The translations under genes and the position numbers were made by a program. Shown piece after piece: positions 23,858 to 33,770 of a stretch of DNA of 64,000 bases. The stretch comes from Annona cherimola (taxonomy: Eukaryota > Streptophyta > Magnoliopsida > Magnoliales > Annonaceae). The stretch spans positions 7,382,938 to 7,446,937 of the forward strand of contig CM059971.1 of the NCBI GenBank assembly GCA_030490835.1. The letters are read 5' to 3'. How positions within the stretch are numbered: the first letter of the stretch is position 1; each line of letters opens with the position of its first letter. The notes under the pieces are model-generated. The model ran no database searches, had not been told where the DNA came from, and saw only the letters and a program-made list of their open reading frames with translations.

Positions 23858-25173
23858 GAAACAAGCAATAGAACAAGATTTGGTATATAAAAAAATAATC
23901 ACAAACTATACAAGGCTTGAGTGTTAGGGAAATTAATTCTTAAACTAGCATCTAATGGGAGGTCAATGAGTTGGACGGAAGCATTGGGAGTAGAGTGTTA
24001 ACAGATCGGGTTGAACAGGTTGGAGTATATTCCTAATCCTAACTCATTTAATATATCTCAACCCTAATCCGTTTATTATTCCATTTAAAAAACTTCGGCC
24101 CTAACTCATTTACAACTCATTTAATAAACGGGTTAACGGGTTATTAACGGGTTGTATTTATTACTAATTTTAATGCTAACAACCTTCAATAAAGTCTATA
24201 AAATTAAATAAATTAAATAACTTGAAGTTAACATACCTGAATTTAATCTATTTTTTCTTGAAAACATAAGCTCTGATCTCAAGTCATTTCTTTAATGCCA
24301 ATTCCTGTTTCAAAATACAACATATTTTATTTCTATCAAACAATTCAATCAATATTAAAAACGTGGAACTCATAAGTATACATTTGAGAAGAATCAAGTA
24401 AGACTTCCATTAAGAAAGTAAAGCTTCCTAAGTATATATCATATGCAACAAGACAGAGCATAAATTATACAACCATGACATGATAATGTAATTTATATGA
24501 AACAACCATAATTTTGAAACAAGCAATAGAACAAGATTTGGTATATAAAAAAATAATCACAAACTATACAAGGCTTGAGTGTTAGAGAAATTAATTCTTA
24601 AACTACCATCTAATGGGAGGTCGATGAGTTGGACGGAAGCATTGGGAGTAGGAGTGTTAACAGATCGGGTTGAACAGGTTGGAGTATATTCCTAATCCTA
24701 ACTCATTTAATATATCTCAACCCTAATCCGTTTATTATTCCATTTAAAAAACTTCGGCCCTAACTCATTTACAACTCATTTAATAAACGGGTTAACGGGT
24801 TATTAACGGGTTGTGTTTATTACTAATTTTAATACTAACAACCTTCAATAAAGTCCATAAAATTAAATAAATTAAATAACTTGAAGTTAACATACCTGAA
24901 TTTAATCTATTTTTCTTGAAAACATAAGCTCTGATCTCAAGTCATCTCTTTAATGCCAATTTTTGTTTCAAAATATAATATATTTTATTTCTATCAAACA
25001 ATTCAATCAATATTATAAACGTGGAACTCATAAGTATACATTTGAGAAAAATCAAGTAAGACTTCCATTAAGAAAGTAAAGCTTCCTAAGTATATATCAT
25101 ATGCAACAAGACAGAGCATAAATTATACAACCATGACATGATAATGTAATTTATATGAAACAACCATAATTTT
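23858..25173. repeat. Tandem duplication, two units of 658 bp
   Basis: Unit 1 (23858-24515) and unit 2 (24516-25173) differ at only a handful of bases, so the duplication is recent. Each unit contains host flank, the target octamer ATTGGGAG and the left terminal repeat plus subterminal region of the hAT element. The locus therefore has two left ends (23991 and 24649) and one right end. Confidence 0.9.
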
Positions 25174-26429
25174 TAGTATTCACAATTATTTGATTATGAA
25201 ACAACCATAATTTTTAGTATTCACAATTATTTGATTATGAAACAACCATAATTTTTAGTATTCACAATTATTTGATTATTCATAGGTTAACACAGGGTCA
25301 TTAAAGGAGAAGCTTTGAAACAAGAAATATATATATATACCTGCAGCAACGCCAGCAAGTTAGACAGCAACAGGACTTCGTGAATGAGTAGCCGCTTAAC
25401 TGGAGATCTAAGAAAAGCACTTGGAGGAGATTAGAACTGCGCCTGTGCGCCTGTGCTGCTCATGTGCTTGTGCGGGAACGACCGGTGACATGAAAGCCGC
25501 GTGACGATGACAACGACGATGAGAGCTTACGAGAGGAAGAAGATGACTTACCGGCGACGAGGCTAGGGCATAAAAGGAGAGCGGGAATGAGTTGTAGTGG
25601 CTGTGTGGGAAATTGAAATTTTGAGGGAGGGAATAATGAAAGGGGAGCGGCGGAGTGAGAATAAGGGACGGCTATGCGGGAAATAAGTATTTTGAGGGAG
25701 GAAATTTAGGGTTGTGCCTCAAGTTGCTCCATAAGAGAGAACTTGGGTGGATCCAAAATGCGGGACTCTGGTCTTGAGTCTGGACGCTCAGAGCATTTCG
25801 GTAATCGTCTAGCTCGGTAGTCCAACATCATCCGTTCGGCAAAGCATTTGGTGAGTGGTGCAATGACCACCGAGTCACCAACTAAGGATGCTCGTCCAAG
25901 TCTACCTAAAGGGATACTTGTCATTTCCACGTAGCTATCTGTGTACGTGGTTAATTTTTAATTAATAAGTGAGTTTCTCATTTAGTGGGCCCACTTTGAA
26001 TGACCATGACCTCTTATGATGGCAGGCAGAAGCTAGACCGGATCTGCGCCTGTGTGGTAATGACAGGCTGTGACTTTTGGGGCACGTGTTGGAAAATGTG
26101 TTAATGCTGGATGGGATAAGGGAGCAGGAAGGGTAGGGCATAGGGCCGAAAAAATTTCAAAGGTTACATATATATATTATAATATATTATATTTAAATGG
26201 ATTATACGGGTTAGATGGATTGTACAGGTTGAATGTGTTATATAAACGGGTTGAACAGATTGACGGATTGCGAAGCCTCAACCATAATTTGTTTATTTAA
26301 TTAAATAGTTGAACGGGTTGGCAGATTATAACTCATTTATTCAAAAATTCCAACCTAAACCTATTTATAAACGGGTTGGATGAGCGGGTTAATGAGTTGA
26401 CCATGACTATTAACACTCCTAATTAGGAG
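24641..26429. mobile_element. Non-autonomous hAT element related to 55088-59802
   Basis: The element spans 24649-26421: left end TAGGAGTGTTAACAG, inverted right end TAGGAGTGTTAATAG. Flanking octamers ATTGGGAG (24641-24648) and ATTAGGAG (26422-26429) match at seven of eight. The left 400 or so bases match 55100-55500 and the right 310 or so match 59515-59802, including the many AACGGGTT subterminal repeats. The middle (25370-26100) is a different, GC-richer sequence with no transposase, so this is an internally replaced derivative. A 74-codon minus-strand frame at 25706-25930 is unrecognised. Confidence 0.85.
25157..25279 (+). repeat. Three perfect copies of a 41-bp unit
   Basis: Each unit starts GAAACAACCATAATTTTTAG; the repeats at 25157, 25198 and 25239 appear identical. 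The array lies at the edge of the 658-bp duplication. Confidence 0.9.
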
Positions 26430-26599
26430 GGACTTAGGTGTATAGCTTCATAAAAGTTGGCAGGATTTGAGAGATATGAGTTTGATGGAGGCATTGGAAG
26501 GGTCCTAGGCGTAGAACTTTATGAAGATCGGCAAGATTGGAGAGATGAAGATGATGGTGATGGTGATGAGGTATATTTGAACCAGAAGACCACTACAAT

Positions 26600-26775
26600 T
26601 ATATGATCTTAGTTTTTTTAAAAAAATATATACGTATATATATAAATAAATATATATATATATACAACGAAAGGAAAATTGATAGCAAAATATATATATA
26701 CAATAAATAAAAAAAATGATGACTAAGGGCCTTTACTGGTTTATATACCAACAACTTATTACAAAAAAAGGGTTA

Positions 26776-26808
<33 letters not shown>

Positions 26809-26990
26809 AATAAATAAAATAAAATAAAAAATAGGGGAGCAAATATATATGACTAACCGGTCAAATGAGGCAACCAAAATAACATATATATATATATATA
26901 TGTGTGATCTGGCCGGGATTACAGTAAAATGATAAAATACAATAATAATAATAATAATAAATAAATAGATAAAGGGGCCTTCCTCCACAC
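26600..26990 (+). repeat. Microsatellites: TA and AAT runs
   Basis: TA-type runs occur at 26625-26665 and 26883-26901; AAT/AAAT runs at 26777-26830 and 26940-26968. Confidence 0.9.
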
Positions 26991-27194
26991 CTTCTCAACA
27001 TGCTGTGGTAATCTTCTCCATTCGTTATTCACACTTCTTGAAATCTCAACATTTCACAAATTCAATATATTACAGCCCAACAAAACTTTAGCAACCCATA
27101 TTCAACACAACCATACAATATCCAAGCAATCTTATGCTTTCCAATCCAAAAAGAAGTATTCAATCAATCTCAAAGATGCTCGAATAGTATGGAA

Positions 27195-27618
27195 AAGATT
27201 AACAGGTGAGCTCCCAAGTGTTGCTAGCAGATTGCTTCAAAATTGCCCAAAGTAATGCATCTCTCCAACTGGTACCGCGGCCTCAAGGGAGCAGCGCCCC
27301 GGCGCTGGAAAGGCTGGCCACAAAGATGGCTTTTGCAGAGGAAAGAAGCTGCGCTGGAGCCTGGAGTGCTGGACCGCCACAGAGAAGACGAGCTGCGGCA
27401 GCTACCGCTTGCCGGTCGAAAGCAAGAACGGCAAAAGCAGCAGATGGGTTTTAGCAGCAGGAGATTAGTTCGAGTGGCTGGAAGGCGATTTTTTTAAAAA
27501 AAAAAATCGGAAAGAAAGGAAATGCTCGCTCGCTGCCGTGTCCACGCGCAACTCCGCTTCTCGTCCCAAGAGCTCAAAAGCAGAGATTTCTTTCTCTCTG
27601 CTGCGGAAATGGTACACG
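27195..27618. other. GC-rich block of unknown origin, left part of the captured gene cluster
   Basis: The composition jumps from AT-rich to GC-rich at about 27200. Frames of 60-84 codons exist on both strands, but none shows a family I recognise. A possible splice donor AACAGGTGAG at 27200-27209 hints at exon/intron-derived DNA. It may be a fourth captured fragment. Confidence 0.4.
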
Positions 27619-27905
27619 TTACAGACGTTCCCGGAGAGCATCCACCTCAACGAGGATATTGTTGCTGGCCCAGATGAAGCCGTAAGGATCCTTCACTTTC
27701 CTAGCACGCGAACCGCAGCATGCGCCCTCGTCCTCCGCAGTCTCCATCGCTCCGGCTTTCACGGCCTTGCTGACGGCGCCGTCCACGTCATCTGTCTCGA
27801 GACAGAAAGAGAAGTCGGCCCCGCCGGTCGGCTTCGTGTCATCTTCGAGATAATCGGAGACAAGGAAAATGGAAGATCCGAGCTTAAGCTCCGCAGAGAC
27901 GATGA
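27619..27905 (-). pseudogene. Fragment of a plant VOC (glyoxalase/bleomycin-resistance fold) protein
   Basis: Read on the minus strand from about 27905 to a TAA at 27619-27621, the frame gives SAELKLGSSIFLVSD, then FCLETDDVDGAVSKAVKAGA, then EGACCGSRARKVKDPYGF and IW. This is the second half of the small plant vicinal-oxygen-chelate proteins of the At5g48480 type (pattern AELKLGSS-F-VSD ... DV-AAVAKAV-AGA ... KDPYG--W). The N-terminal half and the true C-terminus are missing. It runs antisense to the neighbouring fragments and abuts the DUF1685 fragment at about 27900. Function: none expected; a captured exon. Confidence 0.72.
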
Positions 27906-28245
27906 TGTCGAGGACGAAGAGCCTGACGGACGGAGACCTCGGCGAGCTGAAGGGGTGCGTTGATCTAGGATTCGGCTTTAGCTACGAAGAGATACCGGAG
28001 CTAGGCAACACGCTGCCGGCTCCCGAACTCTGCTATCCGATGAGCCAGAAGTTCTTAATGAGCAGCAACAGCAGCAGAAGTCCCCGGACGGGGCTGATTC
28101 CGAGGATTGCTCTGTGACGTCGTCAGCCATAAGTCCGATCGCGAACTGGAGGATTTCCGCTCCTGGTGACCATCCAGAGGATGTGAAAGCAAGGCTGAAG
28201 TTTTGGGCGCAAGCTGTAGCATGCACAGTCAGATTGCGCAGCTGA
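27900..28245 (+). pseudogene. DUF1685-family protein, near full length, one frameshift
   Basis: The frame from about 27905 reads SRTKSLTDGDLGELKGC, then DLGFGFSYEEIPEL, then NTLPAPELCY and MSQKF, the hallmark of short plant DUF1685 proteins. A 1-bp deletion near 28054 shifts the frame; the next frame continues LNEQQQQQ, then SPIANWRISAPGDHPEDV and [12 protein letters not shown] to a TGA at 28243. That C-terminus (GDHPEDVKARLKFWAQ) is diagnostic. An in-frame ATG at 27869 lies in the antisense VOC fragment and is not the native start. Family function is unknown. Lying between a VOC and a fucosyltransferase fragment, it is a captured piece. Confidence 0.85.
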
Positions 28246-28255
28246 TATTGAGCAG

Positions 28256-28942
28256 AGAAGATGGTCGAATCTGATGCCCTTCGTCATCGCACTCGTCGTC
28301 GTTGCCGAGCTCACCTCCCTCGGCCGCCTCGACATGGCAAACAACGCCGCCATGATGCGCTCCTGGACTACTTCCTTCTACCACCCGACATTGTCTGCCT
28401 CGCCTTCGAAGCCTGCGAATTTCGTCTCCGGGGCTGCGGACGCTGTGGAACTCGATGTTTCTGACGACAAATGCAAAGAGTGGCTTGTAAGAGAAGATGT
28501 TGTGCAGTACTCGAGGGATTTCCAGAAGGACCCAATCATCGTTTTGGGTTCCGATCAGGAGTGGAGCACGTGCTCTGTGGGATGTAAATTTGCATATAAT
28601 TCTGCATCAGATAGGAAACCTGATGCGGCCTTTGGCATGCATCAAGACCCCGAGGCAGCTAGAGTCCTACGTTCTATGGAATCCTCACACTACTATCCAA
28701 AGAATAACATTGGCCAGGCTCGACGAAGAGGATACGATGTTGTAATGATCACCAGTCTTTCCTCAGATGTTCCAATTGGTTTTTTTGCATGGGCTGAATA
28801 TGACATTATGGCTCCAGTGCAGCCCAAATCTGAAAGTGCACTTGCAGCTGCCTTTATTTCCAATTGTAGAGCACGCAACTTTCGATTGCAGGCCCTCGAT
28901 ATGCTGGATGAACTAAAAACGGGAAGAAACAAGACTGCATGA
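28256..28942 (+). pseudogene. FUT11: N-terminal fragment of plant core alpha-1,3-fucosyltransferase (GT10)
   Basis: In plants the intact enzyme adds alpha-1,3-fucose to the innermost GlcNAc of N-glycans in the Golgi. The frame opens [18 protein letters not shown] (the signal-anchor segment) and runs through [69 protein letters not shown] and [18 protein letters not shown]. There are no internal stops over about 215 codons. Similarity ends at about 28905; the next 11 codons ([10 protein letters not shown]) are unrelated and end in TGA at 28940. The catalytic C-terminal half, with the ENTNEEDYVTEK region, is absent. It starts about 10 bases after the DUF1685 stop. A truncated, inactive captured exon. 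Confidence 0.85.
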
Positions 28943-28995
28943 ACAAAGCTGACCCGCGCGGACGAAGCGTGATGTGGAAGCAAAAGATGCAGCAA

Positions 28996-29165
28996 GTTCC
29001 GCCGCTGAACAACTATTCCGCGGGGACAAATCACGCGGTAGCCAAGCCGCGGAACTCCTCACCAAACACAAAAGGAGACACGTGGCTGAGTGGTCACTCG
29101 AATTATGTGAATTCCTTAGGTTCCGCGCACAGGAAGTTCCGCGTGAACATTTTTAACCGCGGAAC
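28996..29165 (+). promoter_or_regulatory. Cluster of six TTCCGCGG-type sites upstream of a TATA box
   Basis: GTTCCGC (28996), ATTCCGCGG (29014), CCGCGGAAC (29047), GTTCCGCGC (29120), AGTTCCGCG (29135) and CCGCGGAAC (29157) are variants of the palindrome GTTCCGCGGAAC, in both orientations within 170 bases. The cluster ends 24 bases before TATAAAAG. This is the layout of a promoter with multiple binding sites. The binding factor is unknown. Confidence 0.6.
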
Positions 29166-29188
29166 AACCGTCCAAGTCATCCGAGCAC

Positions 29189-29196
29189 TATAAAAG
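29189..29196 (+). promoter_or_regulatory. TATA box (TATAAAAG)
   Basis: A good plant TATA match in a GC-balanced context. Transcription would start near 29220 and run rightward through the tandem repeats. In an LTR reading this marks the U3/R border. Confidence 0.6.
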
Positions 29197-29339
29197 GCGA
29201 CCATCGTCCAACGAAAAAAAAAACGACAAGAGCACGGGAACAGCGGAAAAAAAAAACCCCGAGAGTTCAAGCTGAAAGAGTAAGTTTTTTAGAGTTTTTT
29301 TTAAATAATAATAAAAAAAAGAAGTTTCTTTCTTATTAA

Positions 29340-30060
29340 AAATATATATGTATATTATTTTCAAAAACTACTTCTCCTAACGTGGATACTCCCCGACTGG
29401 CTGATTGAATTGACATACGGGATAAGCATTTTCTCCTTAAAAATAAAATAAATATATATATATTTGTATTTCTATATATAAATATATATATACATATTAT
29501 TTTCAAAAAATTACTTTTCCCAACGTGGATACTCCCCGACTGGCGGGTTGAATTGACACGTGGGATAAGTATTTTTCCCCTTAAAAATAAATAAAATAAA
29601 AAATACATATACATGTGTATTTTCTATATATATATACATATACATTATTTTCAAAAATATATATATACACACTTTTCCCAACGTGGATACTCCTCGGCTG
29701 GCGGGTTGAATTGACACACGGGATAAGTATTTTCTCCTTAAAAATAAAATAAATATATATATATATATTTGTATTTCTATATATAAATATATATATATAC
29801 ATATTATTTTCAAAAAACTATTTTTCCCAACGTGGATACTCCCCGACTGGCGGGTTGAATTGACACGCAGGATAAGTATTTTTCTCCTTAAAAATAAATA
29901 AAATAAAAAATACACATACATGTGTATTTTATATATATATATACATATATATTATTTTCAAAAAATATATATATATACTTTTCCCAACGTGGATACTCCC
30001 CGACTGCGGGTTGAATTGACATATGAGATAAGTATTTTTCTACTTAAAAATAAAATAAAA
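29340..30060 (+). repeat. Higher-order tandem repeat, five units of 143-158 bp in alternating forms
   Basis: The conserved core ACGTGGATACTCCCCG, with GGGTTGAATTGACA and GGGATAAGTATTTT behind it, begins at 29381, 29524, 29682, 29831 and 29989. The spacing alternates 143/158/149/158 and two AT-rich spacer types alternate with it, so the real period is a dimer of about 301-307 bp. A decayed sixth core is at about 30450-30510. Confidence 0.85.
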
Positions 30061-30139
30061 TATGTACGTATATTTTCTATATGTGAAAATATATATACAC
30101 ATGTACCTATATTGCTTTCAAAAAAAAAATCATGTTTCT

Positions 30140-30415
30140 TGTGCACGGCGGGCGTCCAAAAATTAAGACTTTGATTTCCAAAATTATATAGATGTCCCGC
30201 GGGCGTCCAAAAATTAAGATTTTTATTTCTCAAATTATATAGATGTCCCGTGGGCATCCGAAAATGAATACTTTTGTTTTCTAAAAATATAAATATGCCC
30301 CGCGGGACTCAAAAAAATGAATATTTTGTCCCACAGGCCTTCAAAAAATATATTTATTTGCCCTACGGGCCCCAAAAATATATATATATATATATTATTA
30401 GACTTTCAAAAGTAT
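30140..30415 (+). repeat. Tandem repeat of about 50-60 bp with GCGGGCGTCCAAAAATTAAG
   Basis: Five or six units with progressive decay (CGCGGGCGTCC, CGTGGGCATCC, CGCGGGACTC, CACAGGCCTTC, CTACGGGCCCC), each followed by an A/T-rich body. Confidence 0.75.
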
Positions 30416-30549
30416 ATATATTATAAAAAAAGAATTTTTATATACTTCTCCCCGAGTAAATACTCCCCAAGCAGTGGGTTAAGTAGATACACGGGGCTAA
30501 ATACTTTCTATTATATATATATATGTATATATCAAAGAAAAAGATGACC

Positions 30550-30810
30550 TCTTTGCTCAACCCGAGCCTTAATGTCCGAGCAAGCCCTCTTGGGCCCAAG
30601 ACCCTAAAAAAAGCCCAAGATAGCTCCAAACTCTCCAAAAAAGCCCAATATAGCTCAAAAATCTCCAATAAGCCAACTCGGACCCAAAATTCTTCGACTC
30701 GAGCCTTCATAGGCCCCAAAACTTTCAGCAAGCCCAAAATGACTTAAAATCCTTCAACAAGCCCTCTTGAGCCCAAAATCCCTCATCAAGCCTAGTTGGG
30801 ACTAAAACTC
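30550..30810 (+). repeat. Degenerate tandem repeat with AAGCCC cores
   Basis: AAGCCCTCTTGGGCCCAA, AAGCCCAAGATAG, AAGCCCAATATAG and similar blocks recur every 30-60 bases through this stretch. Confidence 0.6.
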
Positions 30811-31086
30811 TTTAAATGGTCAAAGTTGACCCAAACATATTTTTAAAAAATTTGGCTGAATCCATTTCTTGGTAAAATCACCCAATTGTTCAATCCAGAG
30901 ACTGAATGCGGGAGACGCTGGTTTCTTGTACAAGTACAGAAGCTGAAAGCGAGACACGCTGGTCTACTGTGTAAATCCAGAAGCTAAGAGCGCACTTAGT
31001 TTGCTGTGTAGGGTCACTAGTGTAGCCGACGGGCCCCTCACTAGTTCCCAAACCGAGTCATCGCTGGTCGACAAGCTAAGCGTAAA

Positions 31087-31261
31087 CTCATATTCAAGTC
31101 ATGGCGCGTGGCGTCATGCACCTCATATTCAAGTCATGGCGCATGACGTCATATATCTCACATTTAAGTCATGGCGCGTGGGGTCATATACCTCATATTT
31201 AACTCATGGCGCGCGACGTCATATACCTCACATTTGAGTCAAGACGCGGGGCGAAGTGTAC
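31087..31261 (+). repeat. Five 35-bp tandem repeats with TGACGTCA-like sites
   Basis: CTCATATTYAAGTCATGGCG-type units start at 31087, 31122, 31157, 31192 and 31227 with an exact 35-base period. One unit contains the full palindrome TGACGTCA and others one-base variants, a known core for plant bZIP factors. Confidence 0.85.
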
Positions 31262-32045
31262 TCACTTATTTTTATATTTTTGTCAGACACGATTTTTTGT
31301 GCACTTGTAAAGACGTAGAAGGATCTTCTACACACTTCATTATTATTAAGCATTTTTTTGGACTATTATATTCAGCTCTTTTAATCAAGGGTTTTCTCGA
31401 TTGGAGATGTAAAATCAGAATGTGGAACACAATGCGAAATATTTCTGTGATGTACTTTTCGGACTCCGTTAAAGAATTAGATGCTTTAAAATTTTGCTGA
31501 GAAATTAATTAAGCATTTATTTCCAAAGCCGCAGGAAAATAATTTTACTTTTAACTACAATGATTTTCCACGAGGCCGGAACAGATGGCTAGGGAAGATA
31601 TGAGAAGTCATTGTTGGAGGACAACTGGTGCATTTTTTTTATCTATGTGATTACAATCACCTAAATTTTTTAATTACATTCAAGTCCAGTGGACGACCAG
31701 CACAATTGAGCATAGGGCAATTCAACAATTTAATTGCAGTTTGGGTGGGCTATTTTAATACAAAGATGCTAAGATATTTATTTCAACCTTTCAAAATATC
31801 AAAAAACTTTGGATGAATCCTATACAAATTGATCGTCAAAACGGCTTACTGCACGACTTCATCTGCTAAGTCAAACATATAGAATCATCTCCTTCATTAG
31901 AAGTATATATAAAATAATATTGAATTAGATTGATACTAGGTTTGGATAGAATTTTCTCCGAATTGGGTTTACATGAACCCTGGTCGCAATTTTATGTTTT
32001 CTTCATTTTGAGCTTAAATTGGGTTTTTTTAGTTTGGATCAAGGC

Positions 32046-32326
32046 TAAGGGAACGTTTGGTAATATGTATAAGTGGGAGGGGTTAGAAGAATGTGGGATT
32101 TGGTTTTCCAAGGTTAATGATTTCTCCATCAATAATCATATATTTTTCCATTTTTATCCCTACATTTCAATCATTTTTTCTATCAACTGCCTATATCAAC
32201 CATATTTATTATAACTCTACCAATATCATTTCCTATCAATTAAACAATTTTCTAAAAGAATTTATTTTTTATTTCTCACTCAATCCCATAATCCCACAAA
32301 CTTTGATCTTCCCAAATGTCCCCTAA
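32046..32326 (+). mobile_element. Tourist-like (PIF/Harbinger) MITE, 275 bp
   Basis: The element spans 32049-32323 with ends GGGAACGTTTGG and, inverted, GGGGACATTTGG. TAA target duplications lie at 32046-32048 and 32324-32326. Confidence 0.7.
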
Positions 32327-32330
32327 ATTA

Positions 32331-33770
32331 ACCCAAGTTGCACCTTACTAATTTATGTTAGGATTATTTGTATTCATGCTAAACTTAAAAGTAAATAATT
32401 GTATTCATGTCAATTGACTTTTAAATTTTGCATCTATGTCGATTATTTTTAAAAAATTTGTTTCGATGACAACTTTGTCAAGTAGAACATAATGACTACT
32501 AAATACCCTTGTGAGAAGTTGGCTTCATTGAATTGAGTTAACTACTCAAGAAGGATTTAAGTCCACTGTGGAGTCAACTTTTACTAAAGAGTGTAGATTA
32601 GTGTTGTTGGTGTAGTGATACTCATTTTTAGCTTTCTTCCTTGTGGTCTCAACATCGAAACTCATATGGAGCAAAAGAAATAATAAAAAGAAAACGCTCT
32701 CCTAAGAGTGTAGTGCAAAAGGATTTGAGCCCATAAAATAGTAGACATTAAAGTGAAGTCAACAATTTAATAGGGTATTTAGGTTTTACTCAAGGTAATT
32801 ATTATAAATGCAAAATATTGTAAAAATTATTGAAATGAATGCAGAATTAAAAAAAAAAACTAACTGGTATAGATGCACTAATCTTACTTTTTTATGAGAA
32901 GTTATCTTACTTAAATTTTAATGAAGATATAATTAATAATTAGATAGTCAAAATATATTATGTATTATACAACTTGTTAAAGGTAATTTACCTTATTGAC
33001 AAAACATGTGCTATGATCTTCTCTCTTTGGCCAAACTTTTAAATTAGAACATTTTCCTAAAATATGATAACAAATAAAACTTATTAAAAAGTGCCATGCC
33101 AAAAAAGTTAATAAGTGTTTGTCTTTATAATTTAAAAATTACTTATAATTATATTTTCATATTCGACCTAAAAGATAAAAGTGCTTATATGTACGTAAAA
33201 AATGACGAAAAGGGACAAAATAAGCATTTCTAATTTCGAAATATTTTAGATTTTACAAAAGAATGGCGAATATTTATTTCTTTTAATGATTAATCTTACA
33301 TAAGTAAAATAATAATGTGATTCTTATGCAATTTTAAAATACTTTACAATAACTGTACTCATAAATTTTAATAAAATACAAAATAATAAATATATAGATA
33401 TGAATCACCTTCTTTATATGATCATAATGTAATTTTATATATAATAAAATAAAATATGTCCATCTGCGACGGTTTTGAAATTTAAAGTACCTTTTCATGC
33501 ATATAAGTTATTTTTTTAACGAAGAAAATATGTAATTTATCTTATTCGAAATTATTGATCTGAAAAAAGGCATTCTATTGAGAATAGGAAATAAGGAACA
33601 AAATAAAGGAATAATGCCTTATAGTTTTTTCAAAACTTTAATCATATTTGTTAGGACTGGAGAGTAGTTTTGTCTTTTAATTTATAATAATTGTGATTGA
33701 CTTTTACGATGTCAAAAACCTTGGAATTGATGCTGCGTGAAATCAAAATTTTTTTGCAATTATAATTCTT
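32331..33770. other. Intergenic AT-rich DNA, no gene recognised
   Basis: Short frames only, many A/T runs, no repeat boundary that I can support. Confidence 0.4.

Larger units (their letters stand above)
26559..31588 (+). mobile_element. 5.0-kb TG...CA element (LTR-like) carrying fragments of three host genes
   Basis: The element spans 26564 (TGATGAGG) to 31583 (CCGGAACA). It is flanked by the 5-bp duplication GATGG (26559-26563 and 31584-31588). The uninterrupted paralogue reads GATGGCGAGGGAAG at the same point (21420), and sequence resumes here as GATGGCTAGGGAAG. TG/CA ends with a 5-bp duplication point to integrase-mediated insertion, so a solo LTR or an LTR-derived unit is the best reading. 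There is no gag-pol and I see no internal second LTR. From left to right it holds microsatellites, a GC-rich block of gene fragments (27195-28942), a TATA box at 29189, and four kinds of tandem repeat. Long LTRs with minisatellites are known in the Tat/Ogre lineage; that assignment is a guess. Confidence 0.75.
22028..32330. repeat. Segmental repeat A, copy 3, split by three insertions
   Basis: Pieces that align with copy 2 are 22028-22299, 23832-23982 (repeated at about 24516-24648), 26430-26563 and 31584-32330. The intervening sequences are separate mobile elements annotated below. Removing them restores a segment colinear with 20748-22012. Confidence 0.8.

Noticed and set aside
27538..27963. 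141-codon plus-strand frame
   Set aside because: Antisense to the recognised VOC fragment and out of frame with the DUF1685 fragment; a shadow frame in GC-rich DNA.
29500..29930. Minus-strand frames of 73-136 codons across the tandem repeats
   Set aside because: Repetitive Tyr/Ile-rich translations of AT microsatellite spacers.
31087..31261. CRISPR-like regular repeats
   Set aside because: Units are contiguous tandem repeats without unique spacers, in a plant nuclear context.
26564..31583. Helitron as the carrier of the gene fragments
   Set aside because: No CTRR end with a 3' hairpin and no insertion between A and T; a 5-bp target duplication is present, which Helitrons do not make. A Helitron nested inside the element is not excluded.
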